The notes beneath the pieces were generated by a model, which saw only the letters and a program-made list of their open reading frames with translations, was not told where the DNA came from and did no database searches. Of a stretch of DNA of 64,000 bases, positions 15,001-30,000 are shown one piece after another. Position numbers and translations under genes: made by a program. The stretch's first letter is position 1, and each line of letters opens with the position of its first letter. This DNA is from Fragum whitleyi (Eukaryota > Mollusca > Bivalvia > Cardiida > Cardiidae), in contig OX411543.1 of the NCBI GenBank assembly GCA_948146395.1, forward strand, positions 32,011,058 to 32,075,057, written 5' to 3'.

Positions 15001-18000
15001 TCTAAATTTAAAACCCAAAATTCTGCACGAGTTAATCGTTCGGACACTTCTCGTCATACTTTCAAGCTAACGCTACGGGTCTGTATGTTTTTTGATATCG
15101 CTAAGTTAACTAGTCGCCGAAATATCAATAAGAGACAATATATAGTAATGTATGTAAACAACAGATGGCCAAACAACAAGTAAATTCAATTAAATAAAAC
15201 AGTGTATTTTTCACGGAATTGGTAATTATAACGCACGGTGTGTAATTGACGATAAGGTGTCAAAAAAGGATTACTAGTTGAAAAGTGTGAAAATCACATA
15301 AATATGACATCTTGTTATTAGCGATAGACCCTTTGTTCGAATTTTCCCAGGTGAAATATAAAGCATTTTTAACTTTCGGACTGAAGAATGTGTTTGAGAG
15401 TTCGACCGTCCTATTGTACGAGTTTTCTGAGGTCGAAAACTATGAATTATGAGCAAAATCTGCCGGGACTGAGATCCTTGTTCGAATTTTCCCTAGTGTT
15501 CGAGATTACCCCTGTTCGAGAGACCGAAGTTTGACTGTATTTATAATTTATAGTAAGAACTAATGCAGTTAGTCAAGAGGACCTGTCATTACTAGGTATG
15601 GGAACCTGTAAAACTTTGAACTGACAAATAGAACCTATAAAATCTCTCTATATATACACTTACACTTGAAATGTTTTATAGGGAGTGCTTGTTGGTGAGT
15701 CTGGGTCCTCAGTCCCACTGCTGTTACACAATGCTGATCTGTAGTGTATTGACATCTTGATCATCATACCGTGTAACATTGCTATCACCATGTATGTCAA
15801 ATCTGAAATGTGTATTGACATCTTTATCATCATACCGTGTAACATTGCTATCACCATGTATGTCAAATCTGAAATGTGTAGTATCAGATATTGACCATGT
15901 GAAGTAAAGACACACCTTAGGTTTGAACCTCTACATTTTATGAAATTCAGAAAAGTCCAAATTGGACAAGGTTGCAGAAAACAATACAATCCAAGTAAAA
16001 TATATTATGGGGAAGGAGAAATTTCTTTCCCTTTTTTTGAATATTTTCCTAAAAATACTAGGTCGAAAAAGAAATGCCAGGATACGTACGATATGCAACA
16101 TCAATGAATCAGGGCTGTCACAGCTGCGCAAGGAGGACACACAAGATACCAATATGTCTTAGCGTGTTTCGCAAAACATGGGGTCACCGTTAAATGGGGG
16201 TATTTTTTCAAATAATCAGATGACATACAAAAATGAATATAATAACAATCCAAGAATACAATTTATCCTTAAAACAATCATTATAGGTTAGCTGGCGTTT
16301 CTTTTTCATCCTAGTATATATAATCACATAGGCACAAAATACCAAGGATTGTTTAGGAAAGGGTTTAACATGAAAAGAGTAAAATACTTTCCTATCAGGC
16401 CTCAGTTTAATTTGTCATCCGAAAGAACTATTTATGCAATCATCAGGAGCAATAAGAACATATTTATTCTAATCAAAGGGAGATAAATCATTTAATGCCC
16501 AATTCTTCATGTGTATCAGTTACCTACCTTTAGTTTTATAGGCTGCCACAATGGAATATTCCATTTCTCTAATGGGGTCATCAGGATTAATACTAAATTT
16601 TCTGTATGAGGGATTTCCATTTGACTCCAATGACAAGGTCTCCCTGAACTTCTGTGACTGCCCTGCCTGAAAAAGAAAATCAAACTTTAGGGTAGATCTG
16701 GAAAGGTTTCGATTCAAATGTAACCCATTTTGGTGCCTTTAACTGCTTCATGGGTAATTTGGCAATAATAGGAAAATGAACCCTAATTTTCATGTTTGAA
16801 CCCCCTTTTCAACAAGATGTGTTTGTTAAATATGAGATCTATCAACATACCAAATATGAGCATTGTATCTTGAATAGCCTTGAAGTAATTGGCAATGTTA
16901 AGTTTTCAGACAGACAGACCAACAGAAAGATAGATGGAAAATGGTTAAACAATAAATCCCCAATCTTTTTTTAAATGGGGGGAGGGGGCATAAAAATTCA
17001 GGATCTGCCTTTAGATTTGAGTAGGTGTGATATTATTATCAACAAATTCAATTTTGAAGTAGACAGACAAAGACAGCTTTTCAAACTAATTAGGGGCAGG
17101 AATCAAGATATGAAAGAGTAAAGCCAGTGTAAAATCTTTAGAATGAAACTCTATATTGTTGGTAGTCATTTGAATGGTCTCGATGTGATGTTTCAAATGA
17201 ATACCAACAACATAGGGTTTGAGTAAGAATTAATGAAATATTTTAAATAGCAAACTAAAGTACCCCCTATATTTGAAGCTCTGAAGAGTTATTGGAAGTA
17301 AGAAAATTAGATCTGAGCCTGTGCTAGACATTTTCTTAAATTGCACAATGTGCCTCAGGGTTTTAGTCTGATTTCAAGAAAACGGGGTCCAAAGGACTCG
17401 ACCATTGGATCTTAGGGGTCCTTCATTCGGTTTGGGAGTCCCTGCTTTAGATAAAAACTACTTATTTTAGAGCAATGATATAGTTTTTCTGTGCCTTTAA
17501 GGCTATTCCCTGTTTAAAAGTTAAGAAATTGTTGGATACTTATAATTACTTAGCTCTCAACTTCAGGAAAGAATTGAAGACTGTTTAAAACAGTCTTCAA
17601 TTCTATTCTGATGTTGATCCCTAGAGGGTCCACAGGACTCATATAAGATAGTTTTGAGGGTCCTGGCTGCTTATTTGGGAATCTCAGACTCGCAAAACCT
17701 GCGTCCCTTAAAACCCTGGTGCCTGAAGCATAGATGGAGTGGCTTTGACAGTCACACAGTGGCAGATCCAGAGAGTGTTTGGGGGTTCAAATAAACCCCT
17801 CTGTTGACAAATTACTTCATTGTTAGGGACAATTCAAAAAAAAAATTGCAACACAAAAAAACTGACCCCTTTTTTCTAGTGTTTGAATTGTAGGATCTTA
17901 AAATTCTACAAATAAAAGATATCTGATTAATAGAATTTGAGCAATTAGTCCCACAGTATCCATTTCTATATAGATTTTCTGAAGTATAAAAATCAAGAGT

Positions 18001-21000
18001 AAAATACAAAATTAACTGCCATGAAAAGGTAACATAAAATCTGCATCAAATTTGGTCAAATAAATACATATCCGGGGGTCAGGGCAAAACTATTGTAAGT
18101 GCCTATATAGTCATAGGCACTTACCACAGTTTTACGCTGACCCCTTGATATGAAGATACGGTTACTTATGCAGAATCATACAGGGTTAAGAATGCTATCA
18201 CTAATTCCCCATTAACCAATTACCATCAGTAAGTACCTACATGTGTTTATCTTACTGATCTATTTACCAGTACTTATGATCCTACGATGACACCTACTTA
18301 TCAATTCCATATGCTAGAAAAGTGGTAGGGTGGGGGAGCAAAATACCCACTGAGTCTGGCCATGTGGGATTTATCATCACAGGGACCTGTTAACTTACAT
18401 CCAATGGGAAATTTCACCCATTTTAACATCTTAAAATTTAAGGTTGTGGACCCGTAATAGTTCCATAACATTTTGAAACTCATGATCTCTCACAATGTGA
18501 ACTGAGGTTTCCCAATGGAATCAGTAGGAAACCTCTATTTACACTGTTCAGTACTTGCTAAACATTGTGGAACTAGTTTGGTTCCACAAGCATAAGACTG
18601 GTTAAAGAAGTTGCAGATGACAGTTGAGTTTCAATGAAATCAGTTTTTTCTTTTCTGTCTTTTGGCATTCAACACTGATTATCTTAGCATTTTTCTTTAA
18701 AGATCAAATGAAAAGCTAATTTTGGAACGTGTGCTTAAAACATCTCCTGATAATTATCAATGAAATAAGGAGACACAAAAAGTTCGCGTCGAAAAAAACA
18801 AATTTAAAAGAATGATATTGACAAAAATACGACCGTGATTTATTGGAAAATTTTACCTGGCCAGAAATACGTCCACGCACATGCGCAAAAGCCATGACGT
18901 CACTGCGAGGGATTCCCCGTTCTAGATAAACAAAGGGAGCATCGTAAATGACCACTTTCAAATGAAACGAAGAAAAATCTATCCTGTTACCCACTTATCC
19001 ACATGTTCATCTGAGATCGTTTGAGCCCACTTGCTTTGAAGATGTAGTATCATCACAGTCTAAATCTGAGTCAGAGATGTAGGGTGAAGAAATCGAGTCT
19101 GACCGGTACCCGACTCTGACAGCCCCAACGATCGAATCGGGAATAGCTCTCCGAGTCTAATCTATTGTGCAACATTTAATTTAAACCTACCAATAAAATG
19201 GTTTTTAATGATATACCTGAGATATGTCACATGTTTTTTTGGAAAATTCAAGTTTCGTTGCCATTTTTTTCCCCTTTATTTTTACAACGCTTACTGGAAA
19301 TCCCGATTGATCATTCTTGTCAATTAATATGTGGAAAAAAAGTGGTTGGCGTTTTGAACCATTTTAAAATACACAAAATTAAAAATCTAAATTTCAAGCA
19401 GTTTGATTACATACTTTTAATTAATTTTCAAATATGACAATGACATCAAAATTTAATTATTTTATCCCTTTACATGATTATACAGTTGTCATCATGTTAC
19501 AAAAACGGTGCAAAGATAATTTTTATTCTAAAGATTACCACCAGAAAAGGCTATGAAACTATACAAATCGTTCTTTAGCCCCCAAAATGTTGCAAACGCA
19601 GCTGTATTAAAACTATATCTATGGCATTCTAGTCGCTTGGAAAAAATATAATGTATATCTTATCTATTCTGCGGTGTTTTCGAATTTCAATGCCGATTTG
19701 ATCGTTTTTGGAATTATTCTACCAAACGTAATTTATCCATGCAATCACAATTATCCATAATTCAACCTTCATTGACAGACCTTTTTATTGTTCATTTATT
19801 TTTTGTCACAGCTGTTTACGCTTTGTCTCATTTTTTTTTTATAAATTAAATCAAAAGTTAGATATCACCCCAGACTCTTATACCATTGCAAGAATTAAAG
19901 AATAAAGGAGAAAGATAAACAGAAGTCCTTTCATAAGCCGCAAATCACATGTGTAAGTGCCATAAAGATCGTCTTTTCTTACGCAACGTTCCATACCACG
20001 TGTCAAAGTTTCTTTGATATGTCCGTGTCGATGCTGCAATCAATTGTCCATGTCATATATATTGATAAGCCCCTAATCACACGTGCGTGTCGCCTTTATT
20101 TTGGTCAATATACCGACTAGAGTTTTTCTTTGATCTATCCGTGACAATGCAACAATCAATTACCCATGTCACTGATTTATTTTTTTGACACATATATTTT
20201 CAAACTATCACGCAAAAAAGCGAGAAATATCAGTTTACACAATCTGAACTATCTCATACACAAAAAGCACTTTTTCGACATGCTTCAAAACAGTGCAACT
20301 ATAGATTTGAGAAAGGTGAAAATACAACGTTTCTCATGCCAAATCGGTGTCAAGAGAAGAAATTGTAAAAACGGTCATTTTTAATTAATCAAATTCTAAA
20401 AATCTATTCTATATGAGGATAACAAAACCAATACATAGTTTGGTGGTTTATTCCCTTTGTTTTATCCCATTTCGTCTACACTATAAAAAAATTGGGTAAG
20501 ATGAAAAATTCCCATTTGATCTAAAGAAAGACAAATGACATCAATAATTATTTTGATCATTCATTAACGTTCCATCCGTTCGTAGATTCTTTCATCAACC
20601 AATTCATTTATTCATTCTTTCTTTTGTTCATTCATTTATTCCCTTATAATTTTATATCTTGAGGTCATTTTATTTCTTAAAGTTTTAAGTATTACTTCTT
20701 GCTACTGATGCAAATCATACACGAAATAGAGTTTACCCTGGCCCCTTCAACTATGCATAAAAAACGTCCCCTGACCCCAGGTTTTAATGCCCAGGAAAGC
20801 AAAATGATGCAATTTGACTCTAGGAAATTTGAGCTGTCAGGTCAATTTAATGCGTCAATGGTTATCAGAACAGAACAGATATTGCATCTTATTTAATTTT
20901 TACTTATTTAGATTATCGACTTGAACACGTTATGGTTCATCGTCGAAATACAAAACAATGTACATGGCATACATGGGTATGAATATAATAAACAATATAT

Positions 21001-24000
21001 GTGACAATGTATAAGTGGAAATAATGGATTTCGTAGAGTTCCCGTTATAATAGTTCAAATAGTAGCCGTATACAGTATATCATCAACCCAGTTCAGAAAC
21101 CCTGTAACCACGGCTTAATTCAAGCTGTAGTTTCGCTTTCTCCGATCAAAACTGACGCAGTGATTGTGTTTTCTCCGAAAGTAATCTCAAATGTTTGATA
21201 TTGATATGATATTATCAAAAGGGTGTCATGCTATTGATATTAGTTAAGTTAAAACTGTCTCTAACACCTAAATTGAATGTCAGTTAACACATTCCGGCGA
21301 TCGGATTGGCGATCGTAATTGGCGGTTTATTATTAATCTTCAAAACTTGCAAGTCACGGGTTAACACCAAAACAATAATTGGTGAAATGATGTTGATAAA
21401 GTTTTTTCCATAGGAGATAGTGTTCGGTGAGTCTCTTCTATTTTTTTTTTTTTTTTTTTACTATTATCGGTTCATGCTTTCTCGCTTCTTTAGATTCCTA
21501 CCCTGATCTAACGGGAACGAAAAAAGAGTAATTCCCGAAGTATTTAGGTTTGCGACATCCAGGGGCAACACAATAATGCAAAATTCAAGTATTTTTTCGA
21601 GTGGAATTTATCATAAATCGATCTAAAATACGTAGCCGCTGACAAATTGTTTACTATGCCAGTATTATCTATCCCTCGCGGTGACGTCACATGCCTAGTC
21701 ACGTGACCAAGAAGTTATCGAGGACCGGCTACAGGTGTGTTTATGGAAAATCGTGAAATTCACAGTTATAAAAAATCATTTTTTTATTCTGGATATTGCA
21801 TCTTATTTAATTTTTACTTATGAATACATTAAGAAACGGTTGTAAACGCTTTTCATTTGACCTTTAAGGTCTTTCATCTCATAATCCATACCAAATATAA
21901 GGGCTGCTGGAGTTCTGGTTAAGAAGAATAAGAAATTTTAAAGATTTCTCAAATGCCATCTGAGAACTACCCCAACCTGACACCCCCCCCCCCCCCCCCC
22001 CCCCCCAAATGGTCTGTACTGACAACTCAAGAGTCATGATTTTAGCTATTTACATGAAGGTCAATACACTGATGATTCATGACAAATATACAGGCTGTTT
22101 GGGACCTGGTATAGAAAAATAAAAAGAATTCTGGTGATGTCAAATATGATCAGAGTCCTACTGATCCTGCCCCCTCCCTTAAATTTTCAGTCCTATCCCC
22201 TAAACCAGGTGCTCTGTCCCTGCTCATCCAACAATCATGATTTTAGCTATTTTATAAAAGTCTATGAGCTGACGATCCATGCCAAATTTTAAGGCTGTAG
22301 GGCTCCTTGCTGAGAAAAAGAAATTTCAAAGATTTCTGAATCAATCAAACTAAAAGTCTATGTGCTGATGATCCATACTAATTAAGGATTTTTAGGCTCC
22401 TTGTTCAGAAAAAGAACTTTGAAATTAGCTATTTTTATCCGAGTCCCCCCCCCCCCCCCCCCCCCCTCCCCCCCACACACACCCTCCTGGTGCTCTACCC
22501 AACAGTCATGATTTAAGCTACTTTGATAAAGGTGTATGAGCTGATGATCCATGCCAAATTTCAAGGCTACATGGCTTTTGGCAATACCATATCTTACTTG
22601 TAAGAAAGGGAAATATAATTTTACCTGTTTCTTCCTGTTGAGTTTTTTATAATCTTGTACAAGGTCATTTTCATTCAAGTTTGTATCCTCTATATCAATA
22701 CAGTCAGAGATTGTATTGTCTGTGTTTAAATAGAGCACTATCAACTGAAAAAGACAAGTGCATAACTTTTTGCTATTAAATCTTTTTTTTTTAATTTATT
22801 TTATTTACTTTTAAATTCATAGTTTCATACTTTTAAAAACCCTTGCAGACAACCATAGACAATGTGTTAATTTGAATTGATGTTGTCTTACTATGTAGAA
22901 AATATAACGGAAAAAGGAGAAATTGCTTATCTAAAGTGATTTCTTCTTTTTTCTATAATATTTTCTTCCGTTGCTTACAATCCTGAGACTGTGCTGGAGA
23001 AGAGTCAAAACATTTTAAATACAGCTTTATACAAAATTTATCTACAATCAATTGTTCAACAAAAGCAAATTTCTTTTGAACCAATGATCAATTTTTGTTC
23101 AACAAAATTATTATATAACTCAAGAATGTTATAAAGAAATTGCTATTAACAAGTAATTTATTCCTTTCAAACAATCTTTCCAACCACATTTTTACTTTTT
23201 TTTCTTCCCATTTAATTTCTTTTCACATTAATTTAATGTGAAAAGAAAAAATGGGAAGATAAAAAGTAAATAATAAATGGTTATATACAAGCTTTCTGTA
23301 TTCTGTATTATCTTTCCCCATTTCCCCTAGTTATAGTGTGCTCCCTATTAGTAGCACCCCTACATTTTTTACTTAAAGAAAACCCACGTCAATGCATTTT
23401 TTTAAGAACTTGTTGAAACTTCTCTAATATGAGATGAATTTCCTCTAAACAATCATTTATATGATTGTTTAGCTGAAATTTACCTCAAATTCAAGGGAAA
23501 AGGGCCTAAAAGACATTTTTATAATTTTTCTTAATCATAAAATGCATACTATGCGCAAGTGTTCAATTAGGAGAAATACGGTATATCCATTTACTAGTGA
23601 TTTGTCCGAAAAGTCCTGCCTTTTCAAACATTTTGGATAATAAAAAGAGATGATTCTCAAGTTCTTTCATAATATGAATCTCGGAGCATAATGTGAGAAT
23701 TCTTCTCCAACCAAAACCTTGTAATTTCACTTTGAATAAACCTTCATATCATTTTGGTGATCCCTTCTGTTGTTGATCAAAACAATTTACAGCAATTTCT
23801 TTATCTGCCTACTCATTTCATCTAAAAACCTTATTTCAACAAATTATCATTTTGTTTAAGATGTTGAGATTACTTGAAATAATCACATATTCTTGATTCA
23901 TGAGCTTCATCTGCAAATCAAATGTGGTTTAGCCCATTTCAAATCAGTTACTAACAAACTGTTATTCCTCAAGAGAAGAGCTTAGGTTAACATTGTGGAA

Positions 24001-27000
24001 AAGGGAGAAATTAAACTTTTCAAAGTCAATTTTATAACTTAATTTTCTTAATTATTTCTTTGAATATAAATAATATTAGAAGATTATTCTGTTATTTCTT
24101 TTTTGTTATAATCTAGTTTAATGATATACATCCTGCTTTCATAAAGTGGTTAAATCATTACTTAAGAGGTATATTTAATCAGGAAACATTGTCACCCCTA
24201 AGTGAGACCAGGCAGCACCATACATGGGCGTTAATTTTAAACAGTCACTTCCATATGATGACCAGCTTCAACCCTTCATTATAGCCAGCTGTTCATTCTA
24301 CTTATCAAAAAATCTGGTTTAAGGTAGTGGACCCATATTAGTTTTGCAATGTTTGAAAGTATGTAAACCATGGCTTCCTTATGATTTTCATTAGGAAACC
24401 TTGGTCAACATTGTAAAAGAACATGGGTTCCGAAATGTTGCGGAACTATTTCGTTTCCACTATCTTTAGAAAATCCTTAAAACACATATCCACAATTTTA
24501 AGGTTCAGTGCTAGACTGTACTTAGTGTTGATACGAGTGTAGGACAAAAGCCCACTAGGTCAAAAGCCCACTGGGACATAACCCCAGCGGACAAAAGCCC
24601 ACTGGGACATAACCCCACCCCCTATAGGACAAAAGCCCACTCAATTTATATTTTAGTGTAGTAAAATGTTTTAATCATAATGTTTGAAAAAAAATTTATG
24701 TACAAATACAAATTTTCATTTAGTTACTCTTGCCAATGAAACTACTTATTCTCTTTGTATCTAAGTGTGATTAACACCTTATTGTATCATGTTTCCATTC
24801 TGTCTACAATTTGTATTTGAGAAGTTATAGATATACAAGGTATGGTGTCATATAGTGTTGAAGAAGAGTAGATGTCATATAGGTGTTACATACTTTTACT
24901 GCCCCCAATACACTTAAACAGATAGTTCAAAAGTCTTCATTTAGGATAACTTGATAACGCATTATGCCATATACCCGGTACTCAATAAATCATAGAAAGA
25001 GTTAAAACAGAACATCTTATTATTTGCAAAGGCAACAGAAAATATTTCATGGTAAACAAACAAAACCCCACTACCATAATTTTACAGGTGAAACCCCATA
25101 TCAATTACACAATGTTGAGACACTATTCTTAATGAAGTTAAACGATTTATATATTCGGAAGATTGAAATAAAAAAAAATTAATTACTGAATACAATTATT
25201 CAATTTATTTATACTTTGATGGGCTTTTTGTTCATGTTCTTTTTTGGCATTTGCTAAATAAAAGTGATTAAGGAAGAAAAAGGAAGACAAAATATAAATA
25301 AAATGCTGTTAAATATGACAAAATGAATTAAAACAATAGAAAATGTATTTTTTTGAAATTATTAAGATAAGAGTTATTCGTAGGAATAATTTAAATATTG
25401 AGTGGGCTTTTGTCCTATGTTGGGTGGGCTTTTGTCCAGTGGGCTTTTGTCCGCTGGGGTTTTGTCCCAGTGGGCTTTTGACCTAGTGGGCTTTTGTCCG
25501 TACCCCGTTGATACATTGTATAGGCACTATGTACAGTCTTTTGCTGAACCCTCAAAGTATAACATAGAAAAGAAAAAACATTTTCAAAATGTCGATTTTA
25601 TCACTATAATACCTTGCATGGAATCAGAAAAATAACTTTCATTAGAAAGTCTTATACTATTTAACATTTTAAAGCCCATACTCAGTTTATACAAATAGTG
25701 TGAAATTAAGATTTCTTTTTATATAATATATCCATCGAGAAGTGAAACTTAAACCTAGTTCAACTGTATGAATCCTCAGAAAAGATTCATGCCAAAGTGT
25801 TATTACTTTTTCTACACTAATGAATTTTTATTTTGATAGAATAAAAATTTAAGAATGAATTTTTTTTTTTTTAGAAGTTTATTCAGGAACCTTTTCTTTT
25901 GGGGGTGGGTGGATGGGGGTGGTTATTATCTATATTTTCATACTAATATTGTAGAAAAGATCCAATTTAAAATGTTGATGAAAAGTATTTTAAAACTGCT
26001 TAAATGTTTTAAAATCCATTATCTTTTCTAAATATTCAAAGTCAAACATCTCTATAGGAATTTTTAACATGTCAATTACTTTTTTTCTTGAATCTTAAAT
26101 CAAGAACTAGATAATTCAGTCAAGTTTTACAAGGCCTGATTGTAATTGAAAAATAAATTAATAAACAAGAAATATAGAATAAGAAAATCAGTTCATGCTG
26201 ATAATTTTGAATGTCATATCAATAAGAATATTTCTTTTAAACAATACACATGAATTCCAGTTAATTATATTTGCTAAAAGCATTTTTTTGCATTTATATT
26301 ATCCAGATATACAGTAAATACTTTTGAAAGGTTCAAATTAAGTTTAACCCTTTCCTGTTTTACAAAATTTTGGACCTGTCCAAATTCAAAGGTATTGCAG
26401 ATGAAAATTTAAAGCAGATTTAATTGGAAAAATAATCATTCAGTAGGATTGAAAATAGTGTGGAAAAAGAAGAAATTGCTTGTCAGAAGCAATTTCTTCT
26501 TTTTTTCACAATGTTTTCTCAATCATAAAATCACAGGCACGTAAAAAGCAGGGATTAAACAGCAAAGGGTTAAATGAGTATGGTGTTTTATTCAATACTC
26601 TAGTTCAATACTCTACCCTCCATGCTGAACATGGAATATTCCTTTTTTGCAGGAGGTATATACAAAGATCAGTCTTTACATATGTGCAGTCTGATCTAAG
26701 TCAATACCATCTAATTGTCTTTTGCAAAAACAAAAGTTTTTAAAATTTCAATTCGAAAATAAATAATGACTCAAAGTTAATGTATTCAGTTTGTAATTTG
26801 AGTGCAATTTCATCAATCGAGCAATTGAGCATGAAAAAGGTTAAACTTGTCTCTTGAAAAAAGATTAATCTTATTTTAAATTCACATATTTCCCTTTTTT
26901 GGGGAGGGTAGAATTTATTATGGTTTAAATCAAGCATCCTCTCTTTATCTCACTAATTAAAAGAATTTCAACTATTACCCAAAAAGAGATCATGATTTGT

Positions 27001-30000
27001 GATGGATTTAATGACTTTCTAATGAATAATTTCATAATTACAAATTTTACAAAATCAATATTACATCATTTTTTTTTGGATAATGTACTAGTATACATGT
27101 AAAGGGTTTTAATCCCCTTTGACACCCTACTGTTAATCCTAAGGACCAGACCAAGGTTCCAATTAACAGAGTGTCATAAAACATTTCCTGTCATCCCAGT
27201 AGCCACACCTTTATCCTGATTGGCTGCTTAAACAAATACACATTATGTCATTGGTCAACAGAGACCACCCATCAGTAACCAGAGATTTCATTGGATGATT
27301 CCATAAACTGATGGTGAAAGGAAACTGGACCAAATTAGGTATATAATCAGGAAGAAATCTCTAAGGGATCATTGGAATCAACTTCTTCACATGGACTTAA
27401 CTAGAAGGATTACTGGACTACTTCACAGCAACTATGCTCTTCACCATTTTAGGGGCTAAGTGCAACACAGTTGTAAGTGCCTATTTGAAAATATAGGCAC
27501 TTACAACAGAGTTGCATTTAAGCCTGAAAAAATTTCAGGATACTATGTCATCTTAAGTGGCCACACTTGCATGCTTTCCGTCATATTTTAGTACGGAATG
27601 CATGACCGGTGTGATCAGTTGGTTGACATCATCATCGGACAACAGAGGACTACAAACACCGTCTAAACAGCGTCTGAGTCGGATGGTCTGGCAGTATTTC
27701 TACACAATCTCATGGTTCAATGTTTTACATGGAATGTGTGGAAGTATGCTCAGAAAATTCGAGACACATCAGAAAGGATTATTTGGGATCTTTTTTTCAG
27801 CCAACAACTATTACATTTATTTTCAGCTTACATATATATATGGTTTCTTATGGATTTGTTTCTTCCTTTACAATTTCTTACTACATTTAGCTTTTTGTTA
27901 ATCTGTTTTTTAATTTTCTCTCAGGTTTCCAGATACAGGCTTTTGTTATAAAAGATTAAATAACCTGTTCATTTTCAGCATTTTAATTTTGGGGAATAAA
28001 AATCCCTTATTCATTTCTTCATTACTACTTCAAAATCTAATGAGTAACTGAAAAATAATATTTTGTTGGCAAAACTTTCTTTTTTTTTGAGGAAATGGTA
28101 CTTCAAAACTGGTTTTGCTTGCTTGTTAAAACATATATATTTTGTTTAATTTCTTTTACATTGAAAGCAGAACTGCAGACTGGAAATATGATTAACTCAA
28201 TTTCTGTAAACTCAAAATGCACAACTTTTAAAGCCATCATAAATATCTGAGAGTTGATTAAATTATGAAAGGAGCATAGAAATTATATTCCCAACTTAAT
28301 TACCACTATTGGTCCACAAAAAAAAACAACAACAACAACAACAAAAAACCCCACTGTTTAACAATAAAAGACATGTTGTGGAAAATTAATTTTTTCTACT
28401 AGAATTTTTCTGGATATTGAAAAAAATATGAAAAATGATTCAATTCAAACTTGAGGGGATATGGTGGAAACAGCTTTATTCAAGCATTTTCTCTTTTTCC
28501 CATCAATATATTCTAACAAATGTTCGAATTTTCATATTTGGAAGAACACTGTGAAAAAGAAGAATTTTCTTGCAATCAATTGTCATCTTATACTACAGTC
28601 AATCTTGCTCCAGCCACCGCGTCTATTAAGCGACCACTTTTATTTAGTGACCATTGTAAAAAATCCTATCCCCGTCAGGAAAATTTAAGAAAAACCGACA
28701 TTCTTAAACGTAAAAATGTTTATTATTGAATCCTATGACGTTAGAACCCATTAAAATCGTCTCATTGAGACGATTCTTATGGATTCAAACATCCTAGGAT
28801 TCTGTCAGAATAATGCGACTACTTTCTGTGCTTAAAAAAAAAACGTCTTTTTATCCTTTGATACTGTATTGAGGGACCATTTCCATAAGTGACCACTCTT
28901 TATTGGCGCCATTAGTGGTCCCTTATCGCAAGTTTTACTGTATTTCCCTTTGGACCATACAAAAAAGGGAATTAATTTTTGTTTCCATCAAATTGCTAAA
29001 TTTATCTAGCAGAAAACAGTGAGTGTAGGCATGATTGCATGTCTGTGCAGACTCAGGATAAGACACTAGCTTTTGTGGGTAATGAGTCAAGTGGTCTCTC
29101 ACCATAAGAAATCATGGAATCCATACTTAAAATCTGTATTTTCATATTTGGAAGAACATTAATGATTCTGACAAAGAAGAAAAATATTTTCTCCTTATTC
29201 CTTCTGAATTCTTATCTGCATCATCTCTTGTTGTGAACACAGCTAACAATCTAAAAGTCAATTTGTAAGTTGAATTATTCTTCTATGACCAAGGGAGTCC
29301 ATCCGACTCCTGACTTACAAAATAAGTGAGTCCCTACTTGAAAATAAGGAGTCTCCAACTTGTTTTGGACAGTATTGTCTGCAAGAGCAATGCTGATAGC
29401 CTGATTAGTCATGAACTTTATAACCAAGAGCACCAGTCTAGCACAATATAAGAAAGACCACACATTGGCCAAACCATCATACTTCTATTTCTCAAATAAG
29501 TACACAATTGATATTAATGGAGGGTTAAGGGCAAGACTGTACTAAGCTTTTATACATTGTCAATTCACTTAGTATAGTCTTGCACTGAACCCTTGGTCTA
29601 AACATCATTAAAGTAACACTTGACTATCCTGATGTTTATAAGAGGATGATAAGGCTGTATAAAACAAGGATCATTCCAGTGAAATTTGTTTGAAATCTCA
29701 AAATAAAAATTTCAACACTAACAGAATGTTACTGTGCAGTATACTGATACTATATCCACAAAATTTTGATTGTAGATCTTTCCGCTTTTCATTTAACACC
29801 ACTATAGTGGTGTTACTTCACAATAATTGTTTGTCATCAAAACAAAATTCAAACCAATGATAATAAGAAGTAAAATATTAAATCCAATATATTTATTCTG
29901 CCCAATGCCATAGAGAGCAGTCAACTCAGCTCTTTCTTTCCCACTCTGAACCTTAGTAGGCCTCTTTACAACACTTGTCCTCTTTGTGCAGTCACCCTTC

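Noticed and set aside
15724..15915. 63-codon frame with a repeated THFRFDIHGDSNVTRYDD peptide
   Set aside because: It is another frame across the 66-bp duplication. The frame continuous with exons 6 and 8, and matching the family, is the one reading TYMVIAML and PTSTP.
21983..22466. Poly-C runs as biological features
   Set aside because: They may be real microsatellites, but long homopolymers are also frequent assembly errors, so no function is claimed.
25402..25635. 77-codon frame rich in G, L and F
   Set aside because: It is the translated TIR repeat of the 972-bp transposon.
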